Shown piece by piece: positions 32,728 to 40,753 of a stretch of 64,000 bases of DNA. Within the stretch, counting starts at the first letter, position 1. Each line of letters opens with the position of its first letter. The stretch is from the NCBI GenBank assembly GCA_949825025.1, contig OX463782.1, positions 38,713,951 to 38,777,950 of the forward strand. Direction: 5' to 3'. The notes under the pieces were generated by a model, which did no database searches, had not been told where the DNA came from, and saw only the letters and a list, made by a program, of their open reading frames with translations. Source of the stretch: Siphlonurus alternatus (taxonomy: Eukaryota; Arthropoda; Insecta; Ephemeroptera; Siphlonuridae). Both the position numbers and the translations under genes were made by a program.

Positions 32728-35700
32728 TTACAACTCTTTTATTTTTACATTTCCATGTGCTAATGTATGAATACCATCAGGAAGTATATATCTCTTATCA
32801 TCAAATGGGGAGATGCTAATTTTGTTTTGAAATACAGTAGAAATCTGGTGTTTTTTACTACGGATTAAATTAAATAAAGTAAACATTTCTTTCTCTGTTT
32901 TAAGAGAATTTAAATAATCCTCAAAAGAAATTTTATTTCTTAATGCACTTTTTTTTATCCCCTTCAGTCTCTTTGTTTCTTTATTACCATATTTAAATGA
33001 ATACATTTTTGCCCTCAAGCCCACAAATTCACTTATTACCGTTCCACCCATCTCATCTTTAAAGTATCCAATAGATTTTTTATTTATTTCGGAAAAACAT
33101 TTATGATCTAGCGGGTAATTAGAACAGTCAAAATATTGAGACATTGTTATTAAATCTTCATATATATCCTCTGTTTTAAAGTTTATGACATAAGAATCTG
33201 TGTCCTGGTATCCCAAGGAAACATTGTCACCATATTTAGCGACTATGACGTCATAGTAGAAACGGTACATATGTATTTTGCTAAGTTCAAGAACTGTAAA
33301 TCCAATATAAATGGGTTTGTTTTGTAAAATCTCAGTTTTTCCTAAATGTACTCCCACCAAGTGTTCATTATATATAATAGAACTTAAAAATGTAGGTTTA
33401 GCTACAAGTTTTCTCAACTGCTGTGGACGTGATACTAATTTAAAATTCATATGTTTCCGAACATTTTCCATGGTTTTACCAAAAACAGAGTTATTCATTA
33501 ATTTAAATAAATCACGATCAAAATTATTTGTTGCTTTTTTTCTTAAATTTGTATTAAGAGTTATATAAGGCTCTAACCAGCAATTTTGCTCAAATTTGAG
33601 CACACTATGTATTTTTTTTAACTCAAGACCATACTCTAGTGCCATTTTTAGATGTTTATAATGTATTACATAGTTATATTTATTGAATAATGTGGCAAGT
33701 AATTTTGACTGTTTACTTCCAGGCGGACACTTCCTTTCCGGAAGTAAGGGTAGGCTGTCATGTTTTGCATGTAAGTGGGGCGGATAATCTATATCAACTT
33801 CAAAAATATATCCAGTGTTTGATGTATCAGATAATGCTAAAATAGAATTCTTATCAAATCTATCCTTATCATCCCATTCAAAGTGACCAATAGGCAATTG
33901 ACCGCTCAAAGCAAGGGCATATAAATTGTTTGAATCAAAGTACATGAGAAATTGACTACTTCCGGTGTGATCAGGGTTCAAATATTTATTTTCAGCTCGC
34001 ATATAACGCAACGAACATTGTGCAAGACCACCGCGAATCCCTCTCTCGAACATCATATACATATCATAATCTGTTAAAAGATCAAGCTTAACTTGAGATT
34101 TAAGCAAAGCAACATCTAAAGCATAGCTTGGAAGTGTATAATACCATGCAGCATCGATCCCATAGTTTTCTACACATACATTTTTAAAATTATCAAATAC
34201 ACAAGAAAGTAAAAGTACGTCTATTTGAAGATATAGTTCAGAATACTCTTGTATAGTTTTAATATTAAATTGATTCCAGACATTCTGCGCATGGTTATAA
34301 TTCTCTATTGAAATATTTTCTTCAGTTAAATTATTATAAAAACAATCAATTGGCGGCAGTTTTGTTTCTCTTAGTCTCTCTATTGAATCTATATAAGAGT
34401 ATGGAAAAAACTGTTTTTTTTTTAACAGTGTAGCTTCTACAGGAGAGTAGAATTTTGTTATATCACAAAATTTGTCATCAGTTAAATTTTTTGCTAAATC
34501 TTCAAGACTAAAATTCAAAAATTTATAAGTGTCTAAAAATTTAACTTTAAATCGACCAAAGTATAAAGAAAAACTTATAAATTTCTCTTCAGTGTTTGGA
34601 ATTATATCTATTCTATTTTTGAAATTTCCCAACTGTTGAATAATTAAGTGACTGTCATAAGATTCAAGTGAATGAAAATAGCAATTTAAAAAATTTGGAT
34701 TTTTATAGTAAAGATTACACTCATTGTGGGCCTTTCCCAAGTACTCACCAGTCAGGTGACAATGGTTCCGTACAGCATAGTTCAATGACCCTCTTTCTAT
34801 TTCTTTTTTGCAAATATGACAAATTTTACCATTTAAATATTCATGTTTTTGTTTATCGCTAAGACTGTGCATTGGAATGTTTAATTTATAAATTTTTTCT
34901 ACTTTATATGCTATTTCTTCAATATACTTCATAAAAATTTCGCCAGCATCCTCCCCCGTGTATAAATATGGTGAAGTGGGCAGATCATGTTTTTGTAAAA
35001 AGTCATCATCAAAACTTGATTTTAAATATACACAAAAGCTCATAATAACATGTTTTTGTGTTTCCACTGTAAACGAGCATGATGGATTAGGGTTGCATGT
35101 ATGTACTGGATTTAACATACATTCAAAATCTGCATACAAATTAAACCTAATATTAAATGTGTGTTGGTAGTTTTTAAAATAAATTTGTGGTTTTTCACCA
35201 TTCTCAACAGTAGGCATTACTATTCTCGCCTGTTTATGTTCCATACAATAAATTTTATGAGTTCGCAATTTATTTTCACAATTAAAATGAGAGAAGCAAT
35301 TTTTACAGAGAAATATCTTATATGTTACATTCGCTATTTGCTTCTTAACTAATTTCTCAAGATTTTTAATACAAGCATAATGACCAATTCCAGTAGTGTC
35401 TCTAAAGAAAAGTAAGTCATGATGGTCCTCTTTTTCAACTTTACTCACTCTAATTGGATAAATAATTTTTTTCTTATTACTAACACCGTACAAATTAACA
35501 CTAACATTGTTATTTAATTCAAATTTCTTTATATCCTCTATCTTCACTGGAAATTCAATATTTGAAAATGAATATCTGTTAATTTGTTCCATATAAGATT
35601 TAATGATATCATATCTTTTTGTTAAATATTTAGCTAGCAAGGCCCACATAAAACATCTATTATCTATATTTAGTGGATTAATAACACAGTGTTTAGCAAC

Positions 35701-36354
35701 TATAAAATCAGGTAAGTTAATATGACACTTTCCACTCAATGGTGTGAATTTGTGAATGTTAATTTGCATGCTATTAATTTTACTCAATGCCCAACCACTT
35801 TTTTTTAATTCACACTCTATTATTTCATTAACAATTTTTTGTGTTGATTTATTTATAAATTCAATTATATTTGTGTCATAATATATGCTTTCACTCTTAA
35901 TTTTAAAGTTCCTTTCCATTAACTCACCACCAATATTAATAAAGTCACATAAAATAACCACATTCACTTTAATACTAACATATTCAGCAACAAGGCTTTC
36001 AATAATTTCTTGAATTATTATTAATTTATTGTTAACAAAATCCACAACACTTTTCTGATTCGTATCATTTTTTAATTCAAACACAACAACGTTTTTATTC
36101 ATTGCATGATCAGTTAGATACCTGTTATTTGTAAAGTTTTTGATATCAAAAGTATTTTCACTCTCACTTGTTGATATTGTATTATCTTCTATTTTAACTT
36201 TCTTGCAGGCTAAATTTACATCATGAACCTTTCTTTTACATGCTTTTAAACTACGTAAGTGTTTGTTTAAGTTACTTACAGTTGAAAATGTTTTGAAACA
36301 ATCTGGACACTTTTTACTTTTATCTTCATCTGTTGCAGTTACAGTAACTTCCAT
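32728..36354 (-). CDS. polB: Protein-primed family B DNA polymerase
   Basis: 1208 aa from the ATG at 36354, which has the strong context ACCATGG. The frame is open a little further upstream but only with TTG. Residues 16-39 form a C2HC zinc finger (C-x2-C-x12-H-x6-C). Residues 512-546 hold CHIC, NHCHLTGEY and HNEC, a zinc-dependent endonuclease VII-like (HNH) module known from other Polinton polymerases. Polymerase motif A is YFDSNNLYALALSG from 805, motif B NNSVFGKTMENVR from 954 and motif C YQDTDS at 1049-1054. It replicates the linear element using a terminal protein as primer. It is the longest and fully intact gene, transcribed opposite to all others. Confidence 0.95.
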   Translation of the reverse strand: MEVTVTATDEDKSKKCPDCFKTFSTVSNLNKHLRSLKACKRKVHDVNLACKKVKIEDNTISTSESENTFDIKNFTNNRYLTDHAMNKNVVVFELKNDTNQKSVVDFVNNKLIIIQEIIESLVAEYVSIKVNVVILCDFINIGGELMERNFKIKSESIYYDTNIIEFINKSTQKIVNEIIECELKKSGWALSKINSMQINIHKFTPLSGKCHINLPDFIVAKHCVINPLNIDNRCFMWALLAKYLTKRYDIIKSYMEQINRYSFSNIEFPVKIEDIKKFELNNNVSVNLYGVSNKKKIIYPIRVSKVEKEDHHDLLFFRDTTGIGHYACIKNLEKLVKKQIANVTYKIFLCKNCFSHFNCENKLRTHKIYCMEHKQARIVMPTVENGEKPQIYFKNYQHTFNIRFNLYADFECMLNPVHTCNPNPSCSFTVETQKHVIMSFCVYLKSSFDDDFLQKHDLPTSPYLYTGEDAGEIFMKYIEEIAYKVEKIYKLNIPMHSLSDKQKHEYLNGKICHICKKEIERGSLNYAVRNHCHLTGEYLGKAHNECNLYYKNPNFLNCYFHSLESYDSHLIIQQLGNFKNRIDIIPNTEEKFISFSLYFGRFKVKFLDTYKFLNFSLEDLAKNLTDDKFCDITKFYSPVEATLLKKKQFFPYSYIDSIERLRETKLPPIDCFYNNLTEENISIENYNHAQNVWNQFNIKTIQEYSELYLQIDVLLLSCVFDNFKNVCVENYGIDAAWYYTLPSYALDVALLKSQVKLDLLTDYDMYMMFERGIRGGLAQCSLRYMRAENKYLNPDHTGSSQFLMYFDSNNLYALALSGQLPIGHFEWDDKDRFDKNSILALSDTSNTGYIFEVDIDYPPHLHAKHDSLPLLPERKCPPGSKQSKLLATLFNKYNYVIHYKHLKMALEYGLELKKIHSVLKFEQNCWLEPYITLNTNLRKKATNNFDRDLFKLMNNSVFGKTMENVRKHMNFKLVSRPQQLRKLVAKPTFLSSIIYNEHLVGVHLGKTEILQNKPIYIGFTVLELSKIHMYRFYYDVIVAKYGDNVSLGYQDTDSYVINFKTEDIYEDLITMSQYFDCSNYPLDHKCFSEINKKSIGYFKDEMGGTVISEFVGLRAKMYSFKYGNKETKRLKGIKKSALRNKISFEDYLNSLKTEKEMFTLFNLIRSKKHQISTVFQNKISISPFDDKRYILPDGIHTLAHGNVKIKEL

Positions 36355-37058
36355 GGTATTAAAGCTCTCCAAGTTAAAAGCGGGACACCAGTGAATAAAC
36401 TGATTCCCGTTTTAAAAGTGGAAGCATATATACTCAAATCTTCATTATTATACAAGGTTATCAAAACTTAATACATTGTTTTGCTTGCGATGTCAACAAT
36501 TAAAATAATTAAGTAAAATTAACATAAAAAAGAATGTAAATATTTTCACACATGATTTTACACCTGAAGGTTAATGAAACTTTCATTCCCTCAGAAGGAG
36601 GAGGCTTTATGCGTGACCTTCATTTTTTATAACAGGTTCAACTAAAGAAGTAGCTGTTTGTTTGAGCAACAGCCGGCGAGAGAGATTTGTAAGCTGATAA
36701 GTTAATATAGAGTTTATTTTAATATTCATGATGCCACAACAAATTATAATAACATCGTTAAATAAGTGGATGAAGTTATTGTACGAGGAAATATAAATAT
36801 AAGAAACTATTAGTTATTTAAAACAATTATATAATTATAAAAAATAAAAAAAGTGTTAAATATTATTATGTACATTTATTTAAAATAATTATTTCCAGTA
36901 AAATATCTAAACCATGCAGTCATCCAAAATTAACATATAAAAAAATGAATAATGATGTATATATACTTTTACACTATTGTAAAATATTCATTCTTCCTGT
37001 AATTTTTCGGAAGTAAACATTAAATTTTATTTACATAGTTATATTAGTAAGTTTTATT
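36355..37058. promoter_or_regulatory. Divergent promoter region
   Basis: About 700 bp between the leftward polymerase and the rightward capsid block. TATATA at 36427-36432 (read on minus) lies about 75 bases before the polymerase ATG. TATATATA at 36958-36965 lies about 95 bases before the ATG at 37059. Between them is a GC-richer patch around 36590-36690 with no ORF. Use as a two-way promoter is inferred from the gene arrangement. Confidence 0.55.
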
Positions 37059-37571
37059 ATGGGAACCAAAAACAAGAGAAGAAAGAGGATGAGGAAAACA
37101 AGGAAAAATATTAGACAAAATTTAAAAAGTAAATTAAAGAGATTACACAAATTAGCCAAGTCAAAAAGTTTTAAAAGTATTGTGAACAAGACTAGACTTG
37201 AATTGCAAAAATCAGGTAATACTGATGTAAAATCTGCTTATTTAACGGGATATAAATTTGCAAAACGTATTATAAAAAACTCGAAAGTTAAAACACCTCG
37301 TGTCATCCCACTTCCTGTTCAACAGGGTGGTTTTCTTCCTTTAATTATACCTGTCATTTCTGTCCTAGCTGCGTTAGGAAGTATTAGTGGGGGAATATCC
37401 GCTGTTGTGAATGCTATAAATAAAACTAAAAATGATAAGGCTACTTTGGAAGAATTAAAACGTCATAATTTAAAAATGGAAGAAAAACAAGTAGGTGCTG
37501 GAATGATTTTGAAGCCATATAAATCAGGTTTTGGTCTCTTTATAAATAAAAAAAAAAAAACTTCATTTTGA
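37059..37571 (+). CDS. Adenovirus pVI/pX-like minor capsid or core protein
   Basis: 170 aa. The first 60 residues are extremely basic (NKRRKRMRKTRKNIRQNLKS). Then comes RVIPLPVQQGGF at about 85-96, a glycine-pair site of the sort cut by adenain-type proteases. It is followed by a hydrophobic glycine-rich segment (LPLIIPVISVLAALGSISGG) that could disturb membranes. The tail is RHNLKMEEKQVGAGM and LKPYKSGFGLF. In adenoviruses and Polintons such proteins are matured by the protease encoded next door and lie under the capsid shell. The final codons run through thirteen A residues (37548-37560). The stop lies at 37569-37571, inside the start of the protease frame. Confidence 0.75.
   Translation: MGTKNKRRKRMRKTRKNIRQNLKSKLKRLHKLAKSKSFKSIVNKTRLELQKSGNTDVKSAYLTGYKFAKRIIKNSKVKTPRVIPLPVQQGGFLPLIIPVISVLAALGSISGGISAVVNAINKTKNDKATLEELKRHNLKMEEKQVGAGMILKPYKSGFGLFINKKKKTSF
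37548..37560 (+). other. A13 run, possible -1 frameshift site
   Basis: Thirteen A residues lie in frame as AAA codons at the end of the pVI-like gene. A backward slip of one base enters the protease frame as AAA AAC TTC and onward. The protease frame has no ATG, so this slip would give a fused product. It may equally be a simple homopolymer indel. Confidence 0.45.
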
Positions 37572-37936
37572 ATCAATTACCTGATAAACCATTAAGCAGC
37601 GTTGATTTAACTTTTTATGCTAAAAAATTGAAAATTAAAGATTTTATTGGTGTATTTAGTATTGACAAATTACCAATTAAACCTTTATCCTCAGAATGTG
37701 GTATTATAAATTTAGAGCCTAGTTTTAAACAAGGTAGTCATTGGGTTGCATATAGAATTAATAAAAAAGTTATCTTGTATCTTCACCCAATTGGGAATTT
37801 ACTGCCAATAAAACAATTTATATCATATGTGAAGAATAAAAATATCATATATAATCGTGTGCGATATCAAAAACTCAACAGTAATGTTTGCGGCCACAAA
37901 TGCTTGGAATTTTTGTTAGAAACAAATAATTTATAA
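37568..37936 (+). CDS. Adenain-like cysteine protease, start and catalytic acid abnormal
   Basis: 122 aa from TTG 37568; no ATG exists anywhere in the frame. GSHWVAY places the catalytic His at residue 58. VCGHKC places the nucleophile at Cys108. Gln101 lies seven residues before it, as in adenain. The adenovirus acid position (FEPFG; family usually FDSFG) is here LHPIG, so the acid is replaced by His73 (codon 37784-37786). Role: maturation of capsid proteins. The stop overlaps the next ATG (TAATG, 37934-37938). Either the gene is decaying, or it is made by frameshift or reinitiation and uses an altered triad. Confidence 0.85.
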   Translation: MNQLPDKPLSSVDLTFYAKKLKIKDFIGVFSIDKLPIKPLSSECGIINLEPSFKQGSHWVAYRINKKVILYLHPIGNLLPIKQFISYVKNKNIIYNRVRYQKLNSNVCGHKCLEFLLETNNL

Positions 37937-38616
37937 TGTTGTTTTCTAAACTATTAAATTTTAATGGAAACAGTTCAGTTTTAACTGCCTTGTATAATCC
38001 TCCCATTAATTTACCATCAAATACTGATTTGGGAATAGCATTAGTAAATTTTAACAGTTATTATACGATAGCAAATATAACAGAACACAACAATAATTTC
38101 TATTATGGAGATAAATATTTGACTCTTCCAAAGGGTGTATATGATATCAGTGATCTTGCAAATTGGATTAAAAAATATGTTAATCCTGAAATAAATATAA
38201 TACTAAATGAAATAACATTAAAAATTGAAATTTTAAGTCCTTTTGCTATACACTTTGATAGACCTAAAAGCTTTGGTTCACTGTTGGGATTTAGTAAAAG
38301 ATCTTTACCAGCAAATAAAAGAAATGTATCTGATGAACCGATAAAAATTCATACAGCTTCAACAATTAATATTGAGTGCAGTATTGTCTCGGGTAGTTAT
38401 AAAAACTCTAGTTCTAGTCACGTTATTTATGAATTTACTCCAAATGTACCATTTGGATATAAAATTTCTGAAACACCAAATCGTATATATTTACCAATTA
38501 CTAATAATAATTCTTCATTACATGAAATTTCTCTGCGTGTAACGGATCAAGACGGTAATCTAATAAATTTTATGAACGAGAATATAACAATTGTACTGCA
38601 TTTACAATCGTTTTAA
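37936..38616 (+). CDS. Penton / minor capsid protein (single jelly roll)
   Basis: 226 aa, intact, starting within the protease stop (TAATG). Beta-rich throughout. The N-terminus is LLNFNGNSSVLTALYNPPIN. The C-terminus, SLRVTDQDGNLINFMNENIT followed by IVLHLQSF, matches the terminal strands of Polinton minor capsid proteins, which form the pentons of the predicted icosahedral particle. No transmembrane segment. Its stop is directly followed by the ATG of the 46-aa ORF (TAAATG). Confidence 0.82.
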   Translation: MLFSKLLNFNGNSSVLTALYNPPINLPSNTDLGIALVNFNSYYTIANITEHNNNFYYGDKYLTLPKGVYDISDLANWIKKYVNPEINIILNEITLKIEILSPFAIHFDRPKSFGSLLGFSKRSLPANKRNVSDEPIKIHTASTINIECSIVSGSYKNSSSSHVIYEFTPNVPFGYKISETPNRIYLPITNNNSSLHEISLRVTDQDGNLINFMNENITIVLHLQSF

Positions 38617-38757
38617 ATGGCTTTAGATTTTAGCAAGCAAGTAAATAAAAGTGAAAACATTAGACATAAAACAATCAGTCGTAAGAGAACTGTGAAACGT
38701 TTATCTGCTCAGAACATACAGTTTTTAAAATCAATTGGTTTAAAAATTAAAAAATGA
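38617..38757 (+). CDS. Small basic protein between penton and major capsid genes
   Basis: 46 aa, ATG immediately after the penton stop. Its own TGA overlaps the major capsid ATG (ATGA, 38754-38757). Lysine/arginine-rich with a conserved-looking end (NIQFLKSIGLKIKK). The tight fit between two intact capsid genes argues that it is real. Similar short ORFs precede the capsid gene in other Polintons (recollection, unverified). It may bind DNA or act as a capsid cement; unknown. Confidence 0.65.
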   Translation: MALDFSKQVNKSENIRHKTISRKRTVKRLSAQNIQFLKSIGLKIKK

Positions 38758-39989
38758 TTACTTCAGATATATTAAACATCAAGTCCGATGCTAGGTTTGA
38801 TGAAACAATTAATAATATGAGGTATTTATCTTACGTTCCACAGAATTCTAGTAAGCTAAATTATAACGATGATATCCGAATATCAATTAGCAATAGCAAT
38901 GAATCATATTTACTTCCATGTAACAGTATGTTACATATACATGCACAAGTTAAAATTGAAACACTCGATGATGCAAATAATACCAATTTAGAAACGGCTC
39001 TAGTTAGCAACTATCCACCATTTATATTTTCAGAGGCTTCTTACTTAATTAATGGCGTAATTGTAGAGAATGTTCGTCACCCCGGAATGTCATCTTTATT
39101 CAGATCACTCTTATTATTAAATAGTAACGAATTAAATGCCGTGGAAACTCAGGGCATATTTGAGAATTTTGGGTCAAAAGCTGTCAGTAATAATGATGAG
39201 CTAAATTTTTGTATTAATTTAAGTTCAATCTTTGGCTTGTGTGCTGATTATAAAAAGATTTTTGCTAATAGTAAACACGAAATTGTGTTAATTCGCGCAC
39301 GGTCAGATGATGACGTTTTTCATATTACAGGTAGTAATGTGAAGAGTGCTAAATTAATAATACAGAGAATAGAATGGAAAATGCAACATGTAACTGTAAG
39401 TGATAGTAATAAAATAAAGCTTTTAAAGTTAGTTGAAAATAATACAAAAATACAAATAGGCTTTAGAACTTGGAGCATTCATGTAGAACCACTATCTTTA
39501 AGTAAGAGTTTTGATAACTTTAATATACTAACTACAACAAATTTACATAAGCCTAGATATTGTGCAATTGCATATCAGGTTAATAGAAAATTAAATTCAA
39601 AAATAAATGCTTGCAGATTTGATCAGCTTGATATGAAGACAGTACGATTATACCTAAATGGAGTATATTACCCTTATGAGGATTTATTAATTAAGTATCC
39701 AAACCAAGTTGCCCTATTGTATAATAATTATTGTAATTTTAAATCATCCTACACTGACAAAGAAGTGGAGCCTGTTCTATCGCTTACAGATTTTGTAACA
39801 AAATTCCCACTTATTGTCCTTGACATGAATAAGCAGCCTGAAGATATCAAAACAGGAAGTGTCGATGTTAAGTTATTTTACGAGAGCTATGAGAAATTTA
39901 AGCCAGATTCTATCATGTATGTTTTATTAATTTCTGATGAAATAATTGATTATTATCCTTTTTCAGGGACAGTAAGACATATTCAGTAA
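38754..39989 (+). CDS. Major capsid protein (double jelly roll)
   Basis: 411 aa, intact. The opening part, RYLSYVPQNSSKLNYNDDIR with ISISNSNESYLLPCNS, and the later YYPFSGTVRHIQ end are typical of Polinton/adintovirus hexon-like proteins. The whole is predicted beta-strand with Asn/Asp-rich loops. It would form the trimeric capsomers packed by the ATPase and matured by the protease. The length is at the short end of the family range. Start overlaps the small ORF by ATGA. Confidence 0.85.
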   Translation: MITSDILNIKSDARFDETINNMRYLSYVPQNSSKLNYNDDIRISISNSNESYLLPCNSMLHIHAQVKIETLDDANNTNLETALVSNYPPFIFSEASYLINGVIVENVRHPGMSSLFRSLLLLNSNELNAVETQGIFENFGSKAVSNNDELNFCINLSSIFGLCADYKKIFANSKHEIVLIRARSDDDVFHITGSNVKSAKLIIQRIEWKMQHVTVSDSNKIKLLKLVENNTKIQIGFRTWSIHVEPLSLSKSFDNFNILTTTNLHKPRYCAIAYQVNRKLNSKINACRFDQLDMKTVRLYLNGVYYPYEDLLIKYPNQVALLYNNYCNFKSSYTDKEVEPVLSLTDFVTKFPLIVLDMNKQPEDIKTGSVDVKLFYESYEKFKPDSIMYVLLISDEIIDYYPFSGTVRHIQ

Positions 39990-40051
39990 AAAAAATAAAA
40001 TATATAGAACTTTCAAATATTTTTTACTTAGTACTTGAGATTACGTCTGCC

Positions 40052-40753
40052 GTGTTACACGTTAACTATGAAGAAAATACAGAAGGCGATGAGATAATTA
40101 ATGAACTCAGTATAGTGTGTGTACAGACTAGTGCAAGCTCACACTTCCGTATAAGATATCCTGTATATTTTCCACAAAATGCTTGGAATTATAAAGGATC
40201 TAATAATCAGTTAATTGGTGAAGAATATTGTAATTTAAGAACAATAATATTTGATGGATTAAAAAATATAAGATTTGTTTATGTTCGCAACGAAAAGATT
40301 TTTAATTATATTAAAAAATATATTGATTTAAATATGCAAGTCTTAAATTTGGACAATTTTGGTTGTCCTGAAAACGATCAATTGTCACCTCATTATGGCA
40401 GTGAGTGTATTAAACACAGTAACGAATTAAACAAAGAAAAATGTTCACACTATCAAGCATTTGCAATGGCAGACTGGGTGTATGACAACTTTGATAAAAC
40501 GTGTATTTTTGAAAGTAATGTTCGTATGAAAACATTTCATTCTTGGAATGATAAATATAATATTAAAAAAATCGCTCAAAACGGTTTCATCTGTGATGAT
40601 AAAGTGTTATATAATATAAGATGTGTGTATTGTAATCATCGAATTTATAATATAAACAAAAAGACTGATGTTTTATTAGAACACAAAAAAATTTCTACAG
40701 ATTGTCAATTATTCAAAATACATGAAGCATTTACTGATGTTATTGATTATTAA
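40052..40753 (+). CDS. Maelstrom-like domain joined to a BIR zinc domain
   Basis: The frame is open from 39950 (after a stop at 39947-39949) but has no early ATG; residues are counted from GTG 40052. Residues 13-150 hold Glu18 in DEIINELSIVC, and Cys119, His122 and Cys131 (C-x2-H-x8-C) before FAMADWVYDNFD. This Glu-Cys-His-Cys order and spacing match the ECHC motif of MAEL domains as I recall it. Residues 158-221 are a BIR: R..TF..W, then C191-x2-C194-x16-H211-x6-C218, the canonical zinc spacing. MAEL proteins act in piRNA silencing; BIR proteins bind or block apoptosis factors. Either role here is inference. No RING finger. Lies directly after the capsid gene. Confidence 0.65.
   Translation: MLHVNYEENTEGDEIINELSIVCVQTSASSHFRIRYPVYFPQNAWNYKGSNNQLIGEEYCNLRTIIFDGLKNIRFVYVRNEKIFNYIKKYIDLNMQVLNLDNFGCPENDQLSPHYGSECIKHSNELNKEKCSHYQAFAMADWVYDNFDKTCIFESNVRMKTFHSWNDKYNIKKIAQNGFICDDKVLYNIRCVYCNHRIYNINKKTDVLLEHKKISTDCQLFKIHEAFTDVIDY

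Noticed and set aside
32728..36354. Plus-strand ORFs of 63-85 codons opposite the polymerase
   Set aside because: Shadows of a strongly coding minus-strand gene, without motifs.
39940..40060. Programmed -1 frameshift from the capsid gene into the MAEL-BIR frame
   Set aside because: The frame relation is right (-1), but no slippery heptamer lies in the overlap (39950-39987) and no strong stem is evident.
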